64,000 nt of DNA from Streptomyces cinnabarinus (GTDB taxonomy: Bacteria > Actinomycetota > Actinomycetes > Streptomycetales > Streptomycetaceae), in contig NZ_CP114413.1 in the NCBI RefSeq assembly GCF_027270315.1, positions 2,046,001 to 2,110,000 on the forward strand, written 5' to 3'. The position numbers were made by a program, and so were the translations under genes. Of the stretch, positions 1-7,781 are shown piece after piece; within the stretch, counting starts at the first letter, position 1, and the number at the start of each line of letters is the position of its first letter. The notes under the pieces are model-generated. The model was not told where the DNA came from. It did not search any database and saw only the letters and a list, made by a program, of their open reading frames with translations.

Positions 1-666
1 CTGCTGGCGGGGCTGACCCGGCCGGTCGGGCTGGCCGTGGTGGCGGCGGTGTGGGCGGGCGCCATTGCCTCGTTCGTGCGGGACCGAGGCGCGGCGCCCT
101 CCGGCGGCGCGCGGGACCCCGGACGCGCCCCCTCCCCCACCGGCGGTACAACGCCGCCGGGCGCGTCCGTCACCCGGCGCGCCCTCGGCATGCTGCTCGC
201 GCCCCTGGGCGCCGCCGGCTACGTCCTGTGGGTCGGCCACGACACGGGCAAGGGCCCGCTCGGCTATCTCGACGTCCAGGCCGGCTGGCGCAACGGCTTC
301 GACGGCGGCTACGCCTTCGCCCGTTTCGTCGCCGACAAGTTCACGTCGATTCCCTCGGCGCTCGCCGGACTCGCCCTGATCGCCGGAGTCGGTCTCGTGG
401 TCTGGCTGTACGTCGTCTGTGTGCGCCAGAGCCAGCCGCTCCCGCTGCTGGTGTACGCGGGTGTCGTCACCGCGCTCGCGCTGTGCGCGTCGAGCTACTT
501 CGGCTCCAAGCCGCGCCTGCTGATGCCCGCCTTCCCGCTGCTGCTGCCGCTCGCCCTGGCGCTGGCCCGGACACGAACGCGCAGGTCGGCCCCGATCCTG
601 GCGCTGATCGCGGTGGCGTCGGCGGTCTACGGGGCGTTCTGGCTGAACGGCTCCGGTCCGCCGTGA
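1..666 (+). CDS. Integral membrane glycosyltransferase-like protein (3' part)
   Basis: The frame is open from the first base of the window, so the 5' end is missing. The visible part has at least four hydrophobic segments separated by short basic loops and a Pro/Gly/Ala-rich stretch at about residues 30-55. The motif SSYFGSKPRLLMPAFPLLLP near the C-terminus resembles the end of polytopic GT-C type mannosyltransferase-like proteins of Streptomyces, where a charged loop follows the last helices. That family would transfer sugars from polyprenyl-phosphate donors outside the membrane, but no catalytic N-terminal loop is visible here, so this is inference. The following PAP2 phosphatase gene is on the same strand about 240 bp downstream. 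It could equally be an uncharacterised polytopic protein. Confidence 0.6.
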   Translation: MLAGLTRPVGLAVVAAVWAGAIASFVRDRGAAPSGGARDPGRAPSPTGGTTPPGASVTRRALGMLLAPLGAAGYVLWVGHDTGKGPLGYLDVQAGWRNGFDGGYAFARFVADKFTSIPSALAGLALIAGVGLVVWLYVVCVRQSQPLPLLVYAGVVTALALCASSYFGSKPRLLMPAFPLLLPLALALARTRTRRSAPILALIAVASAVYGAFWLNGSGPP

Positions 667-905
667 TCCCTTCTCGGGCGCTCGATGATCGCCAGGAGAA
701 TTCAAGGCCAGCTTTCGGTGAACGAATTCATAAACCAGATAAAACCGTGCGCTGGAATGATCAAAGGAATTGAAGGGCGCGGCTGCCGCTGATTGCGAAG
801 TCGTAGGAAATTGGCCGCTCCCTGAGAGGAATCCCACATCACATCGTCATCACAAACCGGCGGTATGGACGGGGTTCTGAGCTCACTCGCTGTAACGTCG
901 ATTGG

Positions 906-1898
906 GTGCGTACCGAACGAAACCTCACCCGTCTGGACCGGGTGTTCGCGAGGCTGGACCGTGAGCCGGAACGGCCGGCCCACATCGATGTGCCGAAGAT
1001 GAGCAGGCACCGGGTCGCCCTTTTCTCGGCGACCCTGGCCTTCTACGGCGCCATCGTGTGGGCCGTGGTCATCACCTCGTGGCTGGTCCGACTCGACTGG
1101 CAGGTCATGTTCTTCCGGCCGTACCAGCAGTGGTCGGAGATCCACGCATTCGTCGACTACTACGTGGTGCTCGGCCAGCGCGGCCCCACCGCGGTGATGA
1201 TCGCGGCCTGGCTGGGCTGGCGCTCCTGGCGGCAGCACACGCTGCGGCCGCTGCTGGCGCTGGCCACCTCACTGCTGCTGCTGAACGTCACGGTCGGTGC
1301 CGCCAAGATCGGCATGGGCCGGCTCGGACCGCACTACGCGACCACCGTCGGCTCCAACGAGATGTGGCTCGGCGGCGATATATTTCCCAGCGGCCACACC
1401 GCCAACGCCGTGGTGACCTGGGGAATCCTGGCGTATCTGGCCTCCACCCCGGCGGCCCGCCGCTGGCTGTCCGCGCTGTCGGCGGTGACCTCGCTGGGCG
1501 TCGGCCTGTCCACCGTCTACCTCGGTACGCACTGGCTGAGCGATGTGCTGCTCGGCTGGGCCGCGGGGCTGCTGATCCTGCTCGCGCTGCCCTGGTTCGA
1601 GCCGCTGATCGCCCGCGCCGAGGCCGGGATCTTCGAGCTGCGCGACCGCTGGCGGGCCCGCCGCGCCGGTACGGCGCCCGCGCCGACCGCCCCCGTCGAG
1701 GTCCCGGTGCTGCTCAAGCCGCGTGAGTCGGCGCAGGACGTCTCCCCCACGGCCCGTACGCCGAGGGCGCCGGTCTATCTGGCACCCGGCCCGCACACGG
1801 CCCGTTCGGAGCGCACCCCGGTCACTCCGGTCGGCAGCCGCAGACCACCCCAGACCGACCGCGGCACCCGCGGTACGCCTTCGGCGGCACGCCCCTGA
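906..1898 (+). CDS. PAP2-family phosphatase, membrane-bound
   Basis: A 330-residue membrane protein starting at GTG. It carries the three-part PAP2 signature: a Lys/Arg block (KIGMGRLGP) near residue 134, FPSGHT near residue 160, and STVYLGTHWLSD near residue 205 with the conserved His and Asp. Five to six hydrophobic helices span residues 40-240. The last 80 residues are Pro/Arg-rich and probably disordered in the cytoplasm. Members of this family remove phosphate from lipid phosphates such as phosphatidic acid or undecaprenyl pyrophosphate at the outer face of the membrane. The substrate cannot be read from the sequence. It stands alone, with a strong terminator-like hairpin just downstream. 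Confidence 0.88.
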   Translation: MRTERNLTRLDRVFARLDREPERPAHIDVPKMSRHRVALFSATLAFYGAIVWAVVITSWLVRLDWQVMFFRPYQQWSEIHAFVDYYVVLGQRGPTAVMIAAWLGWRSWRQHTLRPLLALATSLLLLNVTVGAAKIGMGRLGPHYATTVGSNEMWLGGDIFPSGHTANAVVTWGILAYLASTPAARRWLSALSAVTSLGVGLSTVYLGTHWLSDVLLGWAAGLLILLALPWFEPLIARAEAGIFELRDRWRARRAGTAPAPTAPVEVPVLLKPRESAQDVSPTARTPRAPVYLAPGPHTARSERTPVTPVGSRRPPQTDRGTRGTPSAARP

Positions 1899-1955
1899 CG
1901 GGCGGTTGGCCGACGCGGGACGGCGGGGCTCGGTACGCACAACCAGTCCCCGCAG

Positions 1956-1996
1956 CGACGGCCCCGGTTCCTCTCCGTGAGGAACCGGGGCCGTCG
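1956..1996. terminator. Perfect 18-bp hairpin, probable bidirectional terminator
   Basis: An 18-bp perfect inverted repeat (arms 1956-1973 and 1979-1996) with a 5-nt loop lies between the convergent PAP2 and I78 genes. It fits Streptomyces terminators, which often lack a U-tract. Confidence 0.8.
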
Positions 1997-2008
1997 TCGT
2001 CGCTCGGC

Positions 2009-2224
2009 TCAGCCCTTCCAGGCCCTGGTCACCACGCCGTCCCGCACCTCGAAGTTCAGGCGGCCGCTCAGGTATTCCATGGTGATGATCGCGCCCGGCG
2101 GCAGCGACCGTACGGTGGTCCAGCCCCGTTCGCGGGCCAGCCGCTCGGCTCGGTCGGCCGGCAGGCCGAGATAGCTGTCGGGCTGGTCCTGGGGCTCTGC
2201 GGGGGGTTTCGGAATCGGTGCCAT
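2009..2224 (-). CDS. Small I78-type peptidase inhibitor-like protein
   Basis: A 71-residue protein with no signal peptide. After a Pro-rich start it has the pattern of the potato-inhibitor-like I78 family: a YLGLPADRAERLAREGW-like helix, then a V-R-x-L-PPG turn, then MEYLSGRLNFEVRD and a Val/Ala/Trp end. I78 proteins inhibit serine proteases in some organisms, but most bacterial members are untested. The lack of a secretion signal suggests a cytoplasmic role or a housekeeping use of the fold. It is monocistronic and converges on the PAP2 gene. Confidence 0.65.
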   Translation of the reverse strand: MAPIPKPPAEPQDQPDSYLGLPADRAERLARERGWTTVRSLPPGAIITMEYLSGRLNFEVRDGVVTRAWKG

Positions 2225-2652
2225 GCCGCCACGCTAGGCCCTGTCCGGCGGCTCGGGCCAGGGAAGCCCGCACCTTGGGGACTCATCCCCCTCCGGTCAC
2301 ACTTCTGTCACAGGATCACGACACGCGTTTCGCCCTAACTGCGTCACACGTACGAGCGGTTCCGTACGCCTTTCGCGGGCATTCGAACGTAATTCCCGCG
2401 TGTCGCGACGGCTCCCCCAATAGGCCGTCGGAAAGTGCCGGAAGAACTCCCCCCGGACTCCTTTCTCCCCCCGATTCCGCAACGGTTCCAGGGAACTGAC
2501 GCCGCACCGGAATTGCGTCACCGCGGCACGGACCCCGCGTACGCCCCCTGTCGGAGCGTGCGGCGGCGCGAGCATGATGGCGTGGGCTCGCGGGCACGCG
2601 CGGCGCGGGCTTCAGCGGGCCCGGGGCAGGCGAGCGAAGGGGCGAGCGAGCG
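2225..2652. other. Intergenic region between divergent I78 and ctaD genes
   Basis: About 430 bp that must hold the promoters of the divergent flanking genes. I see no convincing -35/-10 pair, no RNA gene and no credible ORF. The 60 bases before ctaD are very purine- and GC-rich, ending in a GGCGAGCGAGCG run that contains a weak ribosome-binding site. Confidence 0.5.
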
Positions 2653-4332
2653 ATGGGCACTCAGACCGTGCAGACGCCGGTACGACCCGTGCGGACCAAG
2701 CACAAGGGGCGGGTGATCGTCGACTGGCTGACCACCACCGACCACAAGAAGATCGGTCACCTGTACCTGATCACGTCGTTCGCGTTCTTCCTGCTCGGTG
2801 GTCTGATGGCGCTGCTGATGCGGGCCGAGCTGGCCCGGCCGGGGCTCCAGCTCATCAACAACCAGCAGTTCAACCAGCTGTTCACGCTGCACGGCACGAT
2901 CATGCTGCTGCTCTTCGCGACCCCGGCGTTCGCGGGCTTCGCCAACGAGCTGATGCCGTTGCAGATCGGCTCACCCGATGTCGCCTTCCCCCGGCTGAAC
3001 ATGCTGTCGTACTGGTTCTACCTGTTCGGCGGCCTGATCGTGATCAGCTCGCTGGCGGTGCCGTCCGGGCCCGCCGACTTCGGCTGGTTCGCCTACGCGC
3101 CGCTCAACAGCCTGGAGCGTTCCCCGGGCATCGGGGGCGATCTGTGGATCATGGGGCTCGCGCTGTCCGGGTTCGGCACGATCCTCGGCGCGGTCAACTT
3201 CATCACCACGATCATCGGGATGCGCGCGCCCGGCATGACGATGTTCCGGATGCCGATCTTCGTGTGGAACACGCTGTTCACGTCGATCCTGATCCTGATG
3301 GCGTTCCCGGTGCTGGCCGCGGCGCTGCTGTGCCTGGAGGCCGACCGGCGCTTCGGCTCGCACATCTTCGAGGCGGCCAGCGGCGGCGCGCTGCTGTGGC
3401 AGCACCTGTTCTGGTTCTTCGGCCATCCCGAGGTGTACATCATCGCGCTGCCGTTCTTCGGGATCATCAGCGAGATCATCCCGGTCTTCGCACGGAAGCC
3501 GATGTTCGGCTATCTGACCCTGATCGGGGCGACGATGGCGATCACCGGACTGTCGGTGGTGGTGTGGGCGCACCACATGTTCGCCACCGGCGCGGTGTTG
3601 CTGCCGTTCTTCTCGTTCATGAGCTTCCTGATCGCGGTGCCGACGGGAGTGAAGTTCTTCAACTGGACCGGCACCATGCTCAAGGGCTCGCTGTCCTTCG
3701 AGACACCCATGCTGTGGTCGGTGGGCTTCCTGGTGACCTTCCTGTTCGGCGGCCTGACCGGGGTGATCCTGGCGTCCCCGCCGATGGACTTCCACGTCAC
3801 GGACACCTACTTCGTGGTCGCGCACTTCCACTACGTCGTCTTCGGCACCGTCGTCTTCGCGATCTTCGCCGGGTTCTTCTTCTGGTGGCCGAAGTTCACC
3901 GGGAAGATGCTCGACGAACGGCTCGGCAAGATCCAGTTCTGGACGCTGTTCATCGGCTTCCACACCACGTTCCTGGTGCAGCACTGGCTGGGCGCGGAGG
4001 GCATGCCGCGCCGGTACGCCGACTATCTGGCCGCCGACGGCTTCACCGCGCTGAACACCGTCTCCACCATCGGCGCCTTCCTGCTCGGCCTGTCGACCCT
4101 GCCGTTCCTCTACAACGTCTGGAAGACGGCGAAGTACGGCGAGAAGGTCGAGGTCGACGACCCCTGGGGCTACGGCCGTTCGCTGGAGTGGGCGACCTCC
4201 TGCCCGCCGCCCCGGCACAACTTCACCACTCTGCCCCGGATCCGCTCGGAGTCCCCGGCATTCGACCTGCACCACCCCACGTTCGCGGAGCTCGCTCCAG
4301 AGCCCGCGAAAGCCGGTCCCGAGCGGTCCTGA
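2653..4332 (+). CDS. ctaD: Cytochrome c oxidase subunit I (aa3 type)
   Basis: A 559-residue, twelve-helix subunit I of the haem-copper oxidase, which reduces O2 to water and pumps protons in the plasma membrane. Seen: the haem a ligand region LHGTIMLLLF (about residue 77), the CuB ligand and His-Tyr cross-link motif WFFGHPEVYI (about 256), the HH CuB ligands in VWAHHMFATG (about 305), and the haem ligands in VVAHFHYVVFG (about 390). Length and motifs are normal. The odd point is context: no ctaC, ctaE, ctaF or qcr genes are adjacent, so this is a free-standing copy. It is probably a paralogue of the ctaD in the main cytochrome cluster. Its 3' end overlaps the convergent WYL regulator by 110 bp. 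Confidence 0.95.
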   Translation: MGTQTVQTPVRPVRTKHKGRVIVDWLTTTDHKKIGHLYLITSFAFFLLGGLMALLMRAELARPGLQLINNQQFNQLFTLHGTIMLLLFATPAFAGFANELMPLQIGSPDVAFPRLNMLSYWFYLFGGLIVISSLAVPSGPADFGWFAYAPLNSLERSPGIGGDLWIMGLALSGFGTILGAVNFITTIIGMRAPGMTMFRMPIFVWNTLFTSILILMAFPVLAAALLCLEADRRFGSHIFEAASGGALLWQHLFWFFGHPEVYIIALPFFGIISEIIPVFARKPMFGYLTLIGATMAITGLSVVVWAHHMFATGAVLLPFFSFMSFLIAVPTGVKFFNWTGTMLKGSLSFETPMLWSVGFLVTFLFGGLTGVILASPPMDFHVTDTYFVVAHFHYVVFGTVVFAIFAGFFFWWPKFTGKMLDERLGKIQFWTLFIGFHTTFLVQHWLGAEGMPRRYADYLAADGFTALNTVSTIGAFLLGLSTLPFLYNVWKTAKYGEKVEVDDPWGYGRSLEWATSCPPPRHNFTTLPRIRSESPAFDLHHPTFAELAPEPAKAGPERS

Positions 4333-5248
4333 TGGCGTCGGTCAGCTCGACCGGCTCCAGCACCTCGAACTCGAAGCCCAGCAGCATCACATGGATCACC
4401 ATCACGTCCAGGTTGCCGGCGCCGGTGCGCAGCAGGCAGCTGCGCGGGCCCTCGGGCTCCAGCACCCCGGCGGAGGGCGAGATGTGCTCGGCGGCCTCTC
4501 TGAGCGGCACCAGCAGCCGGACCAGGGCGTGTGCGGCGTACGCGCGCGTGGAGACGCCCTGGGAGACATAGGCGGCCAGGTCGTCGGCGGGTGGGCGGCG
4601 CGGGGTGAAGCGGGGGCCGTGCGGCGGTCTGGGCGCGATGCGGTCGACCCGGAAGATGCGCCAGTCGTCCCGGTCGAGGTCCCAGGCGACCAGGTACCAG
4701 CGCCGCTCGGTGCACACCAGGCGGTGCGGTTCGGCCCGGCGGCGGCTGAGCGTGCCGTCGTGGCCGCGGTACTCGAAGCGCAGTTGCTCGGAGTCCCGGC
4801 ACAGATGGGCCAGTTCGGTGAGGACTCCGGGGTCCACGGCGGAGGGCTGGTCGCGCAGCATCGGCACGGTGAAGGCGTTCAGGGCGCTGACCCGGCGGCG
4901 CAGCCGGTTGGGCAGGACCTGTTCCAGCTTGGTCAGGGCCCGTACGGAGGTCTCGCCGATGCCCTCGATGCCCTGTCCGGCGGCGGTGCGCAGTCCGACG
5001 GCGACGGCGACCGCCTCGTCGTCGTCGAGCAGCAGCGGCGGCAACTCGGCGCCCGCGCCCAGCTGGTACCCGCCGCCGGTGCCGGGACTGGCGTTGACGG
5101 GGTAGCCCAGCTCGCGCAGCCGCTCCACGTCCCGCCGCACGGTGCGGGGGGTGACACCGAGGCGGTCGGCGAGCTGGGCGCCGGACCATTCCCGGTGGGC
5201 CTGGAGGAGCGAGAGCAGGCGCAGCAGTCGTGCCGAGGTCTCCAACAT
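4223..5248 (-). CDS. WYL-domain transcriptional regulator (YafY type)
   Basis: A 341-residue DNA-binding protein. Residues 1-60 form a DeoR-like helix-turn-helix (LADRLGVTPRTVRRDVERL). The middle holds the WYL ligand-binding module (region around LVCTERRWYLVAWDLDRDDWRIFRVDRI), with the conserved W-Y-L triad near residue 185. The C-terminus is a WCX-type extension. WYL regulators sense ligands, nucleotides or DNA ends, and usually control neighbouring genes, but the target here is unknown. The last 36 codons run antisense through the end of ctaD. A shorter C-terminus would not remove the overlap because there is no earlier stop. Confidence 0.88.
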   Translation of the reverse strand: MLETSARLLRLLSLLQAHREWSGAQLADRLGVTPRTVRRDVERLRELGYPVNASPGTGGGYQLGAGAELPPLLLDDDEAVAVAVGLRTAAGQGIEGIGETSVRALTKLEQVLPNRLRRRVSALNAFTVPMLRDQPSAVDPGVLTELAHLCRDSEQLRFEYRGHDGTLSRRRAEPHRLVCTERRWYLVAWDLDRDDWRIFRVDRIAPRPPHGPRFTPRRPPADDLAAYVSQGVSTRAYAAHALVRLLVPLREAAEHISPSAGVLEPEGPRSCLLRTGAGNLDVMVIHVMLLGFEFEVLEPVELTDAIRTARDRLSRALERAPRTWGGAGRMPGTPSGSGAEW

Positions 5249-5363
5249 GGCGCCGAGTCTGCCAGCGCAACCGGACAGTAACGGTCCGCAATGCTCAACT
5301 CACGCGCACTGGGGTGACAGAAATGGACACACCGATGTCACTGCGGTCATAGCCGTCCCGGGC

Positions 5364-6656
5364 TCAGGGCTTGTAGGCCAACTGCGGTACGTCGAAGCAG
5401 GTGTGGTCCATGTCGCCCTGGGACACCCAGCCCCGTCCGTCCTCCCAGCGGGCCACCGACAGACATGCCCGGCGGGTGGCCGGCGGCTCGGGCAGCTGCT
5501 CGAAGCGGACGGGAAGCAGCAGGCCGTCGGCGGTGTAGCCCTGGCTGCGGCTCATCCAGCCGTCGACGCACGCGCGCGTGACGCCCTCCTCGGCGCAGTC
5601 CCGCGCCGCCTCCGTGAACCATTGCGCGGCCGCCCACCCCTCCAACTGCCACTGCGAGTGCGTCTTCAGACCCTCGGTCGCGTCCCGGAACTCCTGTACG
5701 GCCGGGTGCCCGGTGTCCTCGAAGTTACGGCTGGATCCGGTCGCCCACAGGGCGTTGCGGCAGCGCGGGGCGTCCTTGTAGTCCTCGGCGACGGTGGACG
5801 TCCAGTTCTGTACGTTCGTCACCTTGGCGGTGAGTTCGACGCCGGCGTCGTCCATGGCCGCGCACAGCCGGGCGTTGCCGTGGCTGTCGATGGCGTCGAA
5901 GACGAGGTCGGCGCCCTGTTCCTTCAGATCGGCGGCGACGGCGCGGAAGTTGGGCAGCGCGAAGTCGACCTGCTCGGTGATCACCTCGTACCCCTCGGCC
6001 TTCAGGCCCCGCTCGACGAGCCGCGCGTAGGCGGCGGACGCGGACTGGTTGTAGGAGACGACGGCGGCGGTGCGGGCACCGTGCTCGCGCTTGAAGTAGC
6101 GGTAGACCTCGGTGCCGCCGTACAGCTCGCCGTCCCAGCCGACCGTGCCCTCGCGCGGGGCGAGGCTGCCGTAGATGCCGTACAGATGCGGCCAGGTGTC
6201 GTACGCGGCGCCGATGGGCTGGCCGCCGATGTCGGGCACGCGCGCGCGGGAGACGAGGGAGGCGCCCGCGTAGTCGAGGGCCGTGGTGGCGACCAGGGCG
6301 ACCACCTCGTCCTCGTCGATGAGCCGGTGCACGCACTCGTTGTTGCCCACCCCGCTGCCGCCGTCGTCGCACAGCCGCACCTCGACCGGCCGCCCGTCGA
6401 CGCCCCCGCGCGCGTTGAGCCACTCGAAGTACGCCTTGGCGCCGTCGCGCGGGCCGGTGAAGGCGTCGCCGCCGACGGGGCTGGTGGCGCTGGTGATGAT
6501 GCCGACCCGGATCGGCTCGGCGGCAGCGGACGGCGTCGTACGGCCGCCGCCCTCGAAGTCGCTCTCCGGCAGCCGGCTGCCGCAGGCCGCGCTCAGCGCG
6601 AGCAGCAGCAGCGCGGCTACCGCCTCAGCAGCCCGGGACCGGCGAGGCCGAGCCAT
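5364..6656 (-). CDS. Substrate-binding lipoprotein, branched-chain amino acid ABC type
   Basis: A 430-residue extracytoplasmic solute-binding protein. The N-terminus has a basic stretch, a hydrophobic core and the lipobox LSAAC (Cys near residue 26). The mature part follows the type I periplasmic-binding fold of the LivJ/amide family: IRVGIITSATSPVGG at the start, a receptor-like ALVATTALDYAG segment, and a cluster of Cys residues that may form disulfides. It would deliver an amino acid, amide or urea-like ligand to the LivHMG/LivF transporter encoded on the other strand. Its start overlaps the end of the upstream lipoprotein gene by 32 bp, so the two are probably translated from one message. 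Confidence 0.88.
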   Translation of the reverse strand: MARPRRSRAAEAVAALLLLALSAACGSRLPESDFEGGGRTTPSAAAEPIRVGIITSATSPVGGDAFTGPRDGAKAYFEWLNARGGVDGRPVEVRLCDDGGSGVGNNECVHRLIDEDEVVALVATTALDYAGASLVSRARVPDIGGQPIGAAYDTWPHLYGIYGSLAPREGTVGWDGELYGGTEVYRYFKREHGARTAAVVSYNQSASAAYARLVERGLKAEGYEVITEQVDFALPNFRAVAADLKEQGADLVFDAIDSHGNARLCAAMDDAGVELTAKVTNVQNWTSTVAEDYKDAPRCRNALWATGSSRNFEDTGHPAVQEFRDATEGLKTHSQWQLEGWAAAQWFTEAARDCAEEGVTRACVDGWMSRSQGYTADGLLLPVRFEQLPEPPATRRACLSVARWEDGRGWVSQGDMDHTCFDVPQLAYKP

Positions 6657-7173
6657 TGCCGCTCAGTTGCACCAGCGCGCACAGCGTCTTGGCGGACACC
6701 TTCCAGGTGCCGTCCTGCTCGACGGCCGTCCCGGCGGCGTCCGGCAGGGCGGTGGCGCCGTTCAGGGTGAGCGTGTAGGTCACGTCCGCCTCGGTCGCGG
6801 AGGTGAAGGCCACCTCGGTGACCTGGGCGCCGACCTGTCCGCCGCGCTCGTCGCCGCTGAACGCCTGGAGCACGGGCGCCATCTGCTCGCCGTTCTCCAG
6901 GACGGTCTGCTTGTCCGCCATGGAGGTCTTCGGGTCGAAGAACTTCTGCCAGTTCTCCTCGACCTCCTGCTCGGCGGCGGCCGCGTCGGCCGGTGCCGTG
7001 GCGGGGGCGCTCGTCGTGCGCTCGATCGACGGCGAGGGCGGGGGTGTGTCGCCGCCGCCTCCCTCGTCGTCACTGCAGGCCGCGAGGGCGGGGGCGAGGA
7101 AGAGCAGCAGGGCGGCCGCCAGCGCCGTACCGCGTCCCGTGTTCCGCCGACTGAGGTCGCTCCCGAGAACCAT
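6625..7173 (-). CDS. Putative lipoprotein of unknown function
   Basis: A 182-residue lipoprotein from the ATG at 7173. The upstream in-frame codons lack signal-peptide character, whereas this start gives MVLGSDLSRRNTGRG, then a hydrophobic core and the lipobox LAAC. A Ser/Pro/Thr linker is followed by an alpha+beta domain (residues 60-180) resembling low-molecular-weight antigen MTB12-like or NTF2-like proteins, with a VTYTLTLNG strand and a C-terminal Cys pair. I do not recognise its job. Overlap with the solute-binding gene and position opposite the permease genes suggest an accessory role in uptake by this ABC system. Confidence 0.7.
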   Translation of the reverse strand: MVLGSDLSRRNTGRGTALAAALLLFLAPALAACSDDEGGGGDTPPPSPSIERTTSAPATAPADAAAAEQEVEENWQKFFDPKTSMADKQTVLENGEQMAPVLQAFSGDERGGQVGAQVTEVAFTSATEADVTYTLTLNGATALPDAAGTAVEQDGTWKVSAKTLCALVQLSGNGSASPVPGC

Positions 7174-7304
7174 CTGGCTCACCACCGGGTGTCGGTCCGG
7201 GCCGGGTGCGCCCGGTGCTTTCAGGGTCAGCTCACAGGAGGCATAGTGCAAGCCATCGGCTGACATGGACAGACATATGACGTGTGAAGCCAGAGGAGCC
7301 TGAG

Positions 7305-7781
7305 ATGCGGACAGCCCGACTGCGGACCGTGCACCCCGTCCTGTGGGCCGGCTGGGCCGCCCTCGCCGCGGGCGCCGTGCTGTGCGTGCTCGGCTGGTAC
7401 GGCGTCTCGGGCGAGCGGTTCGCCGAGCGGCAGCTGCCCTACCTGGCGTCCTGCACGGTCCCCGGCGCCGCGCTGATCGTCGCCGGGGCGGTGCTGCTCA
7501 CCCAGGGCCGCAACGCGCTCGCCGCCGCGCGCGTGGAGGAGCTGTACGGCCTGCTCGTGGCCGCCGAACCGGTCGACGCCGAGGGACCGGGGCAGGCGCC
7601 GACGACACCGCTCGCGGTCAGTGCGGATCTGCTGATGGTGCCGGGCGGCACGCTCTGGCACCGCGCGGACTGTCCGCTGGTGGCCGGGAAGGCGGAGGCG
7701 GTGCCGGTCGACGCGAGGCTGGTGAGGAGCGGCGAACTGGGCCCGTGCCCGATCTGTGAGCCCGCCGAAGCGGACGACTGA
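7305..7781 (+). CDS. Small membrane protein with C-terminal Cys-rich motif
   Basis: A 158-residue protein. The start at 7305 is set by AGGAG six bases upstream. Two hydrophobic helices (about residues 10-30 and 48-70) are followed by a cytoplasmic tail. The tail ends in WHRADCPLVAGK and then GPCPICEP, a C-x(~30)-CxxC pattern like a small metal-binding or Ada-like zinc site. No known function. Its stop overlaps the ATG of the transporter fusion by one base, so it is co-translated with it and may be an accessory or regulatory subunit. Proteins of this kind occur beside liv-type genes in Streptomyces as far as I recall, but I cannot confirm that here. Confidence 0.75.
   Translation: MRTARLRTVHPVLWAGWAALAAGAVLCVLGWYGVSGERFAERQLPYLASCTVPGAALIVAGAVLLTQGRNALAAARVEELYGLLVAAEPVDAEGPGQAPTTPLAVSADLLMVPGGTLWHRADCPLVAGKAEAVPVDARLVRSGELGPCPICEPAEADD

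Noticed and set aside
2574..4571. 665-codon plus-strand frame overlapping ctaD
   Set aside because: Different frame from ctaD, Arg/Asp-rich and without domains. ctaD has full family motifs.
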